DNA from: Ruminococcus flavefaciens
GTDB taxonomy: Bacteria; Bacillota; Clostridia; Oscillospirales; Ruminococcaceae
Assembly (NCBI GenBank): GCA_015067005.1
Contig: SVNH01000020.1
Location: 1-44,930, forward strand
Reading direction: 5' to 3'
DNA: 44,930 nucleotides
The notes under the pieces: model-generated
Told to the model about the DNA's origin: nothing
Seen by the model: only the letters and a program-made list of their open reading frames with translations
Databases searched by the model: none
Shown here: positions 16,032 to 23,528 of the stretch, piece after piece
Layout of the letters: every line of letters starts with the position of its first letter
Numbering within the stretch: position 1 is the stretch's first letter
Made by a program: the position numbers and the translations under genes

Positions 16032-17193
16032 TGTCCTCGCCTCCTATTCCTATGAAGTTCACGGCATCTGTACCGTTTGCGATGTCAGAGTAGATTTTTT
16101 CGATGTCTGAAGCGGAGATATTGCGTCCGCCGAGACCGCCTATGAAGTTATAGCCCTTAACGTCCTCGCCAGCCTTTTTCAGTGCGGAGTTGACGTTGGT
16201 GAAAACAGTTCCCTCGTTGCCGAAGCTGATGTCCTTTTCGAGGACTGCATAAGCCTTGACATTCCTTAGAACATCGGCAATTTCCTCGTTCGGGAAAGGT
16301 CTCATGTAGCGGATGCGGACAACGCCTGCCTTTACGCCATTTTCGCGCAGCTTATCGGCAGTTTCGCGGCAGAGACCAGCGATGCTTCCGAGTGTTACGA
16401 TGATGTAGTCGGCATCGTCAGTGCGGTAATTCTCGGTCAGACCTGTATATGTGCGTCCGAATATTTCTGCGAATTCCTTTTCGGTCTCTTTGATGACCCC
16501 AGCTGCTGCAAGAAGTCCCTTGTGCTCCTTGTATTTGAAGATGTAGTTGGTATCAGGACCTGCCGAGAACGCCATATTTTTCGGGTTATCGAAATCAATG
16601 CGGTTATCTGTCTCATAAGACGGCAGGAACTTATCAGCCTGTTCGTGTGTGGGAATGTCCACAGTCTCATATGTATGTGTGAGGACGAAGCCGTCGAGAT
16701 TCGCCATATAAGGTGTCTGTACACGCTTATCCTCGGCAATTTTGTAGCTCATGAGTGCGAGGTCGAGAGCCTCCTGAGCATTCTCGGCATAGGACTGTAT
16801 CCAGCCGCTGTCGAGCTGAGAAAGGCTGTCGCGCTGATCGCCGTAGATGTTCCACGGGAGAGCAGTTGAACGGTCGGCGTTCATCATAACAATGGGGAAG
16901 CGTCCGCCTGCCGCGTAGTAGAGACATTCTGCCATGTAGAGAAGTCCTTGCGATGATGTAGCCGTGAACGCTCTTGCGCCTGCTGCACTTGCACCGATAG
17001 CGCATGAAAGTGCGGAATGCTCTGATTCAACGTGAACGTATTCGGCATTGAGACTGCCGTCCTCGACCATTTCCGAAAGACGCTCAACTACGATAGTCTG
17101 TGGAGTGATAGGGTAGGCGGAAATGACCTGCGGACGTGCAAGACGTATGCCCTCAGCGAATGCCTCGTTGCCTGATAAGAATTTTTGATTCAT
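16021..17193 (-). CDS. 2-oxoacid:ferredoxin oxidoreductase, alpha subunit
   Basis: A 390-residue subunit from the ATG at 17193, which overlaps the delta stop (4-nt ATGA) and has GGAGG upstream. Landmarks are AYPITPQTIVVERL, EHSALSCAIGASAAGARAFTATSS, the central Rossmann-like region and VRIRYMRPFPNEEI near the C-terminus. It carries the pyrimidine-binding half of the TPP site. The four-gene split order gamma, delta, alpha, beta is that of POR/VOR enzymes. The separate LysR-controlled promoter and the linked paaK-like gene favour an aryl or branched-chain acid rather than central pyruvate metabolism (inference). Confidence 0.93.
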   Translation of the reverse strand: MNQKFLSGNEAFAEGIRLARPQVISAYPITPQTIVVERLSEMVEDGSLNAEYVHVESEHSALSCAIGASAAGARAFTATSSQGLLYMAECLYYAAGGRFPIVMMNADRSTALPWNIYGDQRDSLSQLDSGWIQSYAENAQEALDLALMSYKIAEDKRVQTPYMANLDGFVLTHTYETVDIPTHEQADKFLPSYETDNRIDFDNPKNMAFSAGPDTNYIFKYKEHKGLLAAAGVIKETEKEFAEIFGRTYTGLTENYRTDDADYIIVTLGSIAGLCRETADKLRENGVKAGVVRIRYMRPFPNEEIADVLRNVKAYAVLEKDISFGNEGTVFTNVNSALKKAGEDVKGYNFIGGLGGRNISASDIEKIYSDIANGTDAVNFIGIGGEDNGK

Positions 17194-17483
17194 TTGCGTT
17201 CCGCCTCCATTTCTATTGCACCAATTTTGCATATTTTCGCGCATATCCCGCAGCCCTTGCAGAAGTCGTAGTCGATGACAGCTTTGCCGTCCTTTATGGA
17301 AATAACGCCATCGGGACAGTAGAGATAACACTGCTCGCAGCCTTTACATTTTTCGCTGTTGATAACAGGTCTGATACTGCGCCAGCCGCTGTTGACAGTT
17401 GTGAGATAGCCTGCCTCAAAGGACGTATTCTCGGGAACTTCGCTGAATGCGAACTCCTTCTTTTCTCTGATATAAGGTCTCAT
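17190..17483 (-). CDS. 2-oxoacid:ferredoxin oxidoreductase, delta (2[4Fe-4S] ferredoxin) subunit
   Basis: A 97-residue ferredoxin-like subunit. Eight cysteines form two CxxCxxCxxxC sets: C46, C49, C52, C56 and C75, C78, C81, C85. It passes electrons between the TPP site and external ferredoxin. The gene overlaps both neighbours by 4 nt, implying translational coupling. Confidence 0.95.
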   Translation of the reverse strand: MRPYIREKKEFAFSEVPENTSFEAGYLTTVNSGWRSIRPVINSEKCKGCEQCYLYCPDGVISIKDGKAVIDYDFCKGCGICAKICKIGAIEMEAERK

Positions 17484-17995
17484 TCTGTCACCTCCTGCAC
17501 AGCTCTTAGAAGCGCACTGATGTTGCGCTCTTGAATTTTAGCAGGCATATAGCCCTTTATAGCTTCGATCGCTTCATCTGATGTAATGATTCCCGAAAGT
17601 CCTGCGAGCAGACCGAGCATTATGGTGTTTGCAGTGGGAAGTCTGAATTCAGCTGCGATCTTATCGGCATCGAAGGTGAGAGCACCGTCGATGCTGTTTT
17701 TTGAGTTCACGATGACCTGACCGTTATCTTTGAGAAGTCCGCGAAGCTGAGGGGAATACAGCGTGTCGTCGATTATAACGATGTAGTCAGCCTTTTCGGT
17801 CTGGCTTCTGTCCACAACAGGCTTTGTATCGAGCTTTGTGAAGGCTCTTACAGGTGCGCCGCGTCTTTCAGGACCGAACGAGGGAAAAGCGAGACCGTAC
17901 TTTTTATCATCATCTATTGTATAGGCTGCTCCGAGGAGCTTAGCAGCGGTGAATGCACCCTGTCCGCCGCGTCCGAGCCATAATACTTCTATCAT
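17480..17995 (-). CDS. 2-oxoacid:ferredoxin oxidoreductase, gamma subunit
   Basis: A 171-residue protein matching the POR gamma domain: GRGGQGAFTAAKLLGAA at the N-terminus, YGLAFPSFGPERRGAPVRAF and VDRSQTEKADYIVIIDDTL. It is the first gene of the four-subunit operon, and its ATG has AGGAG upstream. The gamma domain contributes to CoA binding and subunit assembly. Transcription should start near 18021 from the promoter described next to lysR. Confidence 0.95.
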   Translation of the reverse strand: MIEVLWLGRGGQGAFTAAKLLGAAYTIDDDKKYGLAFPSFGPERRGAPVRAFTKLDTKPVVDRSQTEKADYIVIIDDTLYSPQLRGLLKDNGQVIVNSKNSIDGALTFDADKIAAEFRLPTANTIMLGLLAGLSGIITSDEAIEAIKGYMPAKIQERNISALLRAVQEVTE

Positions 17996-18027
17996 AACAA
18001 GTTCTCCTATCGTTTTAGTATGCTTTG

Positions 18028-18095
18028 ATTATACACCTATCCGCATATTTTGTCCAATACAGGACTTTTATGCGGAGTTATAGGCTCAGTCTATA
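18028..18095 (-). promoter_or_regulatory. LysR-type operator and promoter of the oxidoreductase operon
   Basis: On the minus strand TTGGAC (18052-18057) and TATAAT (18028-18033) are 18 nt apart. The upstream operator is TATAG-ACTGAGC-CTATA (18079-18095), centred at 18087, 30 nt from the first base of the -35 box. It overlaps the stop of the LysR gene. Operator spacing and the sequence around the -35 box (TATTGGACAAA) match the other two sites. Confidence 0.85.
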
Positions 18096-18997
18096 CCAAG
18101 ATATTTTTTTATCTCGCGGATATATATTTCACCCATTTTGCTGAGAATAACGTTTTTGAGTGTGATATATCCGATCTCCATTGCCTCGTTCGATTCGTCC
18201 TCGAACGGCACAGCGATGTAGTCAGAGCCGTTGAGTTCTTCGCAGATGATTCCTGAACACAGTGTGTAGCCGTTCAGACCTATCATCAGATTGAGCATGG
18301 TGGCGCGGTCGTTTGCCTTGATAGTACGCTGATAGTCGGCAGTGCTGAGGAGTTCCTCAGCGAGGTAAAATGTACTGTTATCGCCTTGCTCGAATGAAAG
18401 GCAAGGGTAGTCAGCAAGCTGCTCAAAGGTTATCTTTTTTTCGTTTGCAAGTGGATGTCCTTTCCAGAGGTAAACATAGGGGCTGCACGTTGTCAGAGTG
18501 TGGAACTCCAGACCGTTTGAGTGAAGGAGTTTTGTTATGGACTTGCGGTTGAAGTCGTTGAGGTAGATGATCCCTATCTCGCTCCTGAGAGTTGCTACAT
18601 CGCTGATGACCTCAGCAGTTTTTGTTTCGCGGACAGCAAATTCATACTCTGCTGTATCGAATTCCTTTACCATTTCCACAAAGGCTTTTACGGCAAATGA
18701 GTAGTGCTGTGCGGAAACGCCGAACTTCTTCTTGACATTGCCCTTGCCGATGTATTTTTCGGAAAGCACATCGAACTGTCCCACTACCTGACGGGCATAC
18801 TGTACGAACTCAGCGCCATCATTGGTGAGAGTAACACCGCGTCCGCTGCGGTTGAATATCTTGATACCTACTTCTTTTTCGAGTTCCTGCACCGATGAGG
18901 TGAGAGAAGGCTGCGAAACATAGAGCTGTTCTGCTGCCTTGTTCATAGAGCCGGTAGAAGAAATTGCTATCACGTATTTAAGCTGCTGTAAGGTCAT
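18086..18997 (-). CDS. LysR-family transcriptional regulator
   Basis: A 303-residue LTTR. The N-terminal winged helix-turn-helix is clear: MTLQQLKYVIAISSTGSMNK, AAEQLYVSQPSLTSSVQELE and the wing VTLTNDGAEF. A periplasmic-binding-protein-like effector domain follows (about 90-295). It is encoded directly upstream of the oxidoreductase operon in the same direction. Three promoters in the window carry a matched LTTR-type operator, so this protein is the obvious candidate regulator for all three. The effector is not evident; an aryl or short-chain acid, or its CoA ester, would fit. Confidence 0.92.
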   Translation of the reverse strand: MTLQQLKYVIAISSTGSMNKAAEQLYVSQPSLTSSVQELEKEVGIKIFNRSGRGVTLTNDGAEFVQYARQVVGQFDVLSEKYIGKGNVKKKFGVSAQHYSFAVKAFVEMVKEFDTAEYEFAVRETKTAEVISDVATLRSEIGIIYLNDFNRKSITKLLHSNGLEFHTLTTCSPYVYLWKGHPLANEKKITFEQLADYPCLSFEQGDNSTFYLAEELLSTADYQRTIKANDRATMLNLMIGLNGYTLCSGIICEELNGSDYIAVPFEDESNEAMEIGYITLKNVILSKMGEIYIREIKKYLGID

Positions 18998-19021
18998 AGT
19001 ATACCTCCGTTTTTTGTGATT

Positions 19022-19088
19022 GTAGGGGCGAGTTCCGCTCGCCCGTGAATATTTCGTTTGTCTGCGGGCGCTCGGAAAGCGCCCCTAC
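19022..19088. repeat. GC-rich palindromic intergenic repeat
   Basis: Terminal inverted repeats GTAGGGGCG and CGCCCCTAC bound a 67-bp element containing two further hairpins (GGGGCGAG..CTCGCCC and GGGCGCT..AGCGCCC). It fills the gap between the cysteine-synthase-family gene and lysR. Part of it matches the element at 21191-21215. Confidence 0.75.
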
Positions 19089-19999
19089 TAATCAAAAAGA
19101 CCTGTGCTGAAATAGCGGTCGCCGCGGTCGGGAAATACAGTGACGATATTGCCCTTTGCACCGCTCTTTACAAGTTTTAATACTGCTGCCATTGCTGCTC
19201 CTGAGGATGAGCCAGCGATAATGCCCTCAGTTTTTGCGAGCAGTCTTGCAGTTTCAAATGCTTCGTTATCGTTCATCTTTATAACATCGTCCACAAGGGA
19301 CATATCCATAGTGTCAGCGATGAAATCGTTGCCGATGCCCTCGATGTTGTAGTCGGCGTGTTCGCCGCCGCCCATAGTCGAACCAACGGGATCAGCGAGG
19401 ATGCCTTTTGCAGTCGGGATGCGCTCCTTGATATAGCGGAGTATGCCGGTGTAAGTACCGCCGCTGCCTGCACCTGCCACAACGTAGTCGATGCGACCGT
19501 CAAGCGCTTCGTATATCTCGCGTCCGGTAGTTTCGTAGTGAGCGAGCGGATTGCTCTGATTTTTGAACTGTTCCAGCGAGATAGAACCGGGGATCTGTGC
19601 CTTTATCTCCTCAGCCTTTGCGACTGCACCGAGCATTCCCTTTTCGCGGGGAGTGTTCACTACCTCCGCACCGAGCGCACGGAGAAGTGACTGCTTTTCA
19701 GCCGAGAATTTTGTGGGTACTACAAAGATTATCTTGTATCCGCGGTTCAGCGCTGCGAAGGCGATACCGAGACCGGTATTTCCGGCAGTAGCTTCAACGA
19801 TAGTGCCGCCCGGTTTAAGAAGTCCGCGGTTTTCAGCATCGTTTATCATGTAAAGACCGGTGCGGTCCTTGACGCTTCCGGATGGGTTCCAGAGCTCCAG
19901 CTTTGCGAAAACGTTCACGCCCTCCGCCCTGACTATATTTCCAAGTCTCACAAGGGGAGTGTTGCCGATCAGCGCCTGCATAGAATCATAGTATCTCAT
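19088..19999 (-). CDS. Cysteine synthase / cystathionine beta-synthase family PLP enzyme (MccA/CysK type)
   Basis: A 303-residue fold-type II PLP enzyme from the ATG at 19999. PLP lysine K44 sits in NPSGSVKDRTGLYM; the phosphate loop is EATAGNTGLGIAF. The C-terminus SGAAMAAVLK ... VFPDRGDRYFSTG is standard. Members make cysteine from O-acetylserine and sulfide, or cystathionine from serine and homocysteine. The gene begins 10 nt after the cystathionine lyase-like gene, the same pairing as mccB/mccA in Bacillus, so reverse transsulfuration (homocysteine to cysteine) is the favoured role. The EATAGNTG loop differs from the EPTSGNTG common in CysK. Confidence 0.88.
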   Translation of the reverse strand: MRYYDSMQALIGNTPLVRLGNIVRAEGVNVFAKLELWNPSGSVKDRTGLYMINDAENRGLLKPGGTIVEATAGNTGLGIAFAALNRGYKIIFVVPTKFSAEKQSLLRALGAEVVNTPREKGMLGAVAKAEEIKAQIPGSISLEQFKNQSNPLAHYETTGREIYEALDGRIDYVVAGAGSGGTYTGILRYIKERIPTAKGILADPVGSTMGGGEHADYNIEGIGNDFIADTMDMSLVDDVIKMNDNEAFETARLLAKTEGIIAGSSSGAAMAAVLKLVKSGAKGNIVTVFPDRGDRYFSTGLFD

Positions 20000-20009
20000 A
20001 TCTATTATC

Positions 20010-21170
20010 TCACTTTCTCTCTGATTTTGCAATAGCCTGATCAATATCTGCGAGAATATCCTCAATGTTCTCGATGCCGACCGACAGGCGGATAAGACCG
20101 TCAGTGATACCGACTTTTTTGCGTATATCAGCCGGAATAGAAGCGTGTGTCATAGTTGCCGGGTGGCATACGAGAGACTCAACGCCGCCGAGACTTTCTG
20201 CGAGGGAAACAAGCTCAAGGCTCTCGAAGAATGTGTGTATATTGTAGTTTTCGTGCAGCTCGAATGAGATCATTGCACCGCCGTTCTTAGCCTGTTTTTT
20301 GTTGACCTCATAGCCCTGAGAGGACTTCAGCCCCGGATAGTAGACGTTCTTAACAGCCTTGTGATTTGTTAAAAACTCCGCAGCCTTTTCAGCGTTCTCA
20401 ACGTGTCTGTCCATGCGGACTGCAAGAGTTTTTATGCCGCGGATAAGCAGGAACGAATCGAAAGGTCCGAGGACGCCGCCTGTTGAATTCTGGATGAAAG
20501 CAATCTTCTCGGCAAGCCCGGGAGTGCTGACAACTGCAAGTCCCGACACAACATCACTATGACCGCCGAGGTACTTGGTTGCGCTGTGGACTACTATATC
20601 AGCACCGAGTGAAAGCGGTTTCTGGAGATAAGGTGTCATGAATGTGTTGTCAACGATGACGAGAAGACCGTGTCTGTGGGATACCTCAGCAATTGCTGCA
20701 ATATCGGTAACTGTCATGAGCGGATTTGCCGGACTTTCGATGATGACTGCCTTAACGTCATCGGTTATCTGAGTCTCATACACATCCGGGTTAGCGGTAT
20801 CGGCAATTGTGTATGTGAAATCGAAGTGGTCGAATACCTTGCTCAGCAGGCGGAAGGTTCCGCCGTAGACGTTGCTGGAAATGAGCACTCTGTCGCCGCT
20901 GTGCAGCAGACTGAGTACCGCTGTGAGAGCAGCCATGCCCGAACCGAAAGCAAAGCCTGCATAGCCGCCTTCAAGGTCTCTGATGAGGGCTTCAAGAGCC
21001 TCACGGGTAGGGTTGCCGGTGCGCGAATACTCATAGCCGCGCATTTTTCCGAGGCCGTCCTGCTTGTAGGTGGAAGTCTGGTAAATCGGCACATTTACTG
21101 CGCCTGTACGCTCGTCAATGGAGATGCCTCCGTGGATAAGTGCTGTTTCTGTATTCTTAAAATTGCTCAT
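20010..21170 (-). CDS. Cys/Met metabolism PLP enzyme (cystathionine gamma-lyase/MccB type)
   Basis: A 386-residue trans-sulfuration enzyme. PLP lysine K199 lies in HSATKYLGGHSDVVSG; other landmarks are GYEYSRTGNPTREALE, FGSGMAALTAVL and IESPANPLM. Family members act as cystathionine gamma-lyase, gamma-synthase or beta-lyase and are hard to separate by eye. Placement before the MccA-like gene favours cystathionine gamma-lyase. AAGGAG precedes the ATG. A repeat element separates it from the methyltransferase gene upstream, but all three can be read from the promoter at 22398-22426. Confidence 0.88.
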   Translation of the reverse strand: MSNFKNTETALIHGGISIDERTGAVNVPIYQTSTYKQDGLGKMRGYEYSRTGNPTREALEALIRDLEGGYAGFAFGSGMAALTAVLSLLHSGDRVLISSNVYGGTFRLLSKVFDHFDFTYTIADTANPDVYETQITDDVKAVIIESPANPLMTVTDIAAIAEVSHRHGLLVIVDNTFMTPYLQKPLSLGADIVVHSATKYLGGHSDVVSGLAVVSTPGLAEKIAFIQNSTGGVLGPFDSFLLIRGIKTLAVRMDRHVENAEKAAEFLTNHKAVKNVYYPGLKSSQGYEVNKKQAKNGGAMISFELHENYNIHTFFESLELVSLAESLGGVESLVCHPATMTHASIPADIRKKVGITDGLIRLSVGIENIEDILADIDQAIAKSERK

Positions 21171-21190
21171 AATAATTCTCCTTTGTCTAA

Positions 21191-21275
21191 GTGGGGGGCG
21201 CGCGGAAAGTGCCCCTGAAATCGTTTATAATTTGTCCGTGTCAGCGGACACCATAATTCCGAATTCCGCATTCTG
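21191..21275. repeat. Composite palindromic intergenic repeat
   Basis: Three small hairpins in tandem fill the gap between the methyltransferase and cystathionine lyase genes: GGGGCGC..GTGCCCC, TGTCCG..CGGACA and ATAATTC..GAATTAT. The first shares the GGGGC-CTTTCCG-GCGCC pattern (minus strand) with 19022-19088, so these belong to one repeat family. Confidence 0.65.
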
Positions 21276-21277
21276 AA

Positions 21278-22174
21278 TTATTCATAGTCATAGCCTGCGG
21301 TGTAGGTCGCCGAGATCAGGCTGACGTTTTCAAAAGCTTTCAAGCCGTCGGTGCGTCCGTCGAAGTATTCTGACTGCACCTTTTCAGGCGGCATATAGGT
21401 GTCTATCTGGAATCCCAGCGAGTAGAGCGCGCGGGATACTTCATTGTAATCGAACCCGCCACGCATTACCTCGCCAAGAGAATGGGTTATCTGTTCGAGA
21501 CGTGCCACTCTGCCGGGGAAAGTGCCGGTTTTTATCGGGTAATCGAACACGACTGCACTTCCGAGTGCTGCGAGTTCAGCCATTTGCCTCAGTGTATCCG
21601 TGAACACATCAAGTGTCAGGTAGTATGACACGCCGAGTATGCTGAAAAACGTCTTTTTTGCCGGATCAAAGCCGGCTTCGAGGAGCTTATCGCACATTCG
21701 CTCCTTCTCGAAATCTACCGGTACATAATGTACATTCGGACGGAGATTCCATTCGAGCTCCCTTATCTTTTCCAGCTTATAGCGCTGAGTATCAGGGTGA
21801 TCTATCTCGAATATCTCGATATTTTCATTGTCGTTGCGGAACGAAAATGTGTCCGAGCCTGCGCCGCATATAACGTACTGGATACTGCCGTTTTTTGCTG
21901 CGAAATTTTCAAGCCTGCTCTCGTTGAAGTGTATGCGTGAGAGCGGTATGGGAGCGATGTATTCAATGATGAGCTGCTCAGTGTCCTCGCGGCTGAAATC
22001 CTGAGTACCGTCGAAGCCGCCGCTTATCATCTCATATATCGCTTCGTATTCGTCTTTGCCCATAAAGTCGTAGGCAAGGTAATCGTCGTAAATCTTTCTG
22101 CGTGAGCGGTTGGAGTGCCATGCTCTGACAAACGCACACATTTTAGCGGTCACGCTTTCTCTTTCATTGACCAT
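21278..22174 (-). CDS. Class I SAM-dependent methyltransferase, leucine carboxyl methyltransferase (LCM) family
   Basis: A 298-residue protein from the ATG at 22174, preceded by GGAGG; an earlier in-frame ATG at 22225 lacks one. The SAM motif YVICGAGSDTFSFRN, the acidic motif EIFEIDHPDTQ and HYVPVDFEKE fit the LCM/PPM family that methylates carboxyl or hydroxyl groups. The substrate is unknown. It is the first structural gene after the Cys-rich leader and terminator, and in Bacillus a (different) methyltransferase, YrrT, also starts the mccAB operon. The parallel suggests a link to SAM/sulfur recycling (inference). Confidence 0.82.
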   Translation of the reverse strand: MVNERESVTAKMCAFVRAWHSNRSRRKIYDDYLAYDFMGKDEYEAIYEMISGGFDGTQDFSREDTEQLIIEYIAPIPLSRIHFNESRLENFAAKNGSIQYVICGAGSDTFSFRNDNENIEIFEIDHPDTQRYKLEKIRELEWNLRPNVHYVPVDFEKERMCDKLLEAGFDPAKKTFFSILGVSYYLTLDVFTDTLRQMAELAALGSAVVFDYPIKTGTFPGRVARLEQITHSLGEVMRGGFDYNEVSRALYSLGFQIDTYMPPEKVQSEYFDGRTDGLKAFENVSLISATYTAGYDYE

Positions 22175-22191
22175 AAAAACCTCCAAAACAT

Positions 22192-22221
22192 AAAAAAGGC
22201 GGAATGCACACCGCATTCCGC
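22192..22221 (-). terminator. Leader terminator (candidate attenuator) before the methyltransferase
   Basis: A perfect 9-bp GC-containing stem (GCGGAATGC with GCATTCCGC), 5-nt loop and T6 on the minus strand. It lies between the leader ORF and the first structural gene, 17 nt from its start codon, so transcription must read through it to reach the operon. A small hairpin (ACAGC-CTAA-GCTGT, 22227-22240) lies just upstream and is a candidate element of an alternative fold. Confidence 0.85.
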
Positions 22222-22261
22222 GCATAACAGCCTAAGCTGTCACATACTCATCAATGTAAGA

Positions 22262-22348
22262 TCAGGCGCAACATCGCTGAGCATAAGTATGCAGAATACG
22301 GACAGTTTCAATGTTATTCATACAACAACACATTATAAATGTTCTCAT
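22262..22348 (-). CDS. 28-residue Cys/Met-rich leader peptide
   Basis: An ATG at 22348 has AAAGGA nine bases upstream. The peptide begins MRTFIMCCCMNN and ends with AQRCCA: five Cys and three Met in 28 residues, with three consecutive TGT codons at positions 7-9 and a TGT-TGC pair at 26-27. It is the first ORF after a consensus promoter and precedes an intrinsic terminator and the transsulfuration operon. The layout is that of an attenuation leader in which ribosome pausing at Cys codons would favour readthrough. An in-frame ATG six codons upstream is an alternative start. No homologue was checked. Confidence 0.75.
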   Translation of the reverse strand: MRTFIMCCCMNNIETVRILHTYAQRCCA

Positions 22349-22397
22349 AATCAGCGATCCTTTCATAATTCTTTGTATTCCTATCGGAACTATATGT

Positions 22398-22426
22398 ATT
22401 ATATCATCTATTTCATACTTTGTCAA
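22398..22426 (-). promoter_or_regulatory. Consensus promoter of the leader-methyltransferase-transsulfuration operon
   Basis: On the minus strand a perfect TTGACA (22421-22426) and perfect TATAAT (22398-22403) are 17 nt apart. The start would be near 22391, giving a leader of about 217 nt before the methyltransferase. Such a strong promoter suggests control after initiation. Confidence 0.88.
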
Positions 22427-22505
22427 TAGGCTTAGACTATATTCGGCGATAGTTATAGAAATGCCATATAATTAACATCAAAATTGTACGCCTTGCTTTT
22501 GGACG

Positions 22506-22538
22506 AAAAAAGCCAAAGAACGATCATCGCTCTCTGGC
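22506..22538 (-). terminator. Intrinsic terminator of the ABC importer operon
   Basis: A 12-bp stem with two G-U pairs (minus strand GCCAGAGAGCGA with TCGTTCTTTGGC), 3-nt loop and T6. It follows the permease gene and separates it from the next promoter. Confidence 0.85.
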
Positions 22539-22607
22539 ATTTTTAGTTTTATTCATTTTTCACTGTGCTGTAAAGCGGGTTTACGAGCGGCAGCGTGAGC
22601 TCCGCAC

Positions 22608-23528
22608 TTAGTGCTTCCAGCGGAGCAAACGGTTCTGGAGCTTATTGAACAGGAATGTTACTCCGATAACCACGAAACCGATAACGAGAAGTCCGGTTAT
22701 AGTACGTGTGTAGTCTCCGAAGTCGGAGTAATACTTAACGTAGTAGCCCATACCGTCCTTGGCATTTATCATTTCAGCTGATGTGAGAAGTATGAACGAC
22801 ACGCTGAGTCCCTGATTGCAGCCGAGGAATATCTGCTGCAAGGATGCCGGAAGTATTACCTTGAAAAGAGTCTCGAATTTGCCGACATTAAGCACCTTTG
22901 CAGAGTCGATTATCTTCTTGTCAACGCCGAGGACACCGCTCATAGTGCCTGCGAATACCGGCCAGAAGGTTGCGAGAAAGATAACGAATACTGATACTGA
23001 CTTGAATGTCGGGAGAAGTGCGATACCGTATGGGATGTAAACGATCGGCGGTATCGAACTGAAAAATTTGGTGATGTAGGTAGCTGCATTGCCAACTCTT
23101 GCACTCCAGCCGATGAACAGTCCGAGCGGAACAGCAACTGCTGTTGCGATTATGAAGCCTTTGATTATTGTAAGAAGTGAGCTCTTGACGTTTACCCATA
23201 TCTTGTCTCTGTCCACGACGAACTGATGGATTATCTTTCCGGGGGCGGGGAAAAGCTGGGGATTGAGGTAGTTGTACTTTGCAGTAACAAGTGACCATAC
23301 TCCTAAGAGTACGAACAGGAAGCCTGCGATGTCAACAAGAAGTGCAAGTGATTCTTCCTTTTTAATAAGTGCCGATGCAATGAGGACAACTATTTCGGTT
23401 CCGACTGCGAATCTTACAAGCAGTGATGTATATACCGGATAGGTTGCCTGATCCGGTATCAGTTGTATCAGCAGCAGTGCGATGAAAAGTATATGTGCAA
23501 CACGGAGATAGCGTTTTTTGATCGTCAT
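22608..23528 (-). CDS. ABC transporter permease, NitT/TauT (SsuC/TauC) type
   Basis: A 306-residue protein with about seven helices. The binding-protein-dependent permease core runs through SSLLTIIKGFIIATAVAVPLG to the EAA loop region ILPASLQQIFLGCNQGLSVSF. Family members import sulfonates, taurine, nitrate, thiamin precursors or aromatic acids. Its start overlaps the ATPase stop by 4 nt. It is the third gene of the operon (lipoprotein, ATPase, permease), whose promoter carries the LysR-type operator shared with the oxidoreductase and ligase genes. Confidence 0.92.
   Translation of the reverse strand: MTIKKRYLRVAHILFIALLLIQLIPDQATYPVYTSLLVRFAVGTEIVVLIASALIKKEESLALLVDIAGFLFVLLGVWSLVTAKYNYLNPQLFPAPGKIIHQFVVDRDKIWVNVKSSLLTIIKGFIIATAVAVPLGLFIGWSARVGNAATYITKFFSSIPPIVYIPYGIALLPTFKSVSVFVIFLATFWPVFAGTMSGVLGVDKKIIDSAKVLNVGKFETLFKVILPASLQQIFLGCNQGLSVSFILLTSAEMINAKDGMGYYVKYYSDFGDYTRTITGLLVIGFVVIGVTFLFNKLQNRLLRWKH

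Noticed and set aside
19022..19088. rho-independent terminator for the cysteine-synthase-family gene
   Set aside because: The hairpins are strong, but there is no T-run and a related sequence occurs at 21191-21215, so a dispersed repeat is a better description.
22115..22429. 104-codon plus-strand frame over the transsulfuration leader
   Set aside because: It runs through the terminator, leader ORF and promoter of the minus strand and lacks a ribosome binding site.
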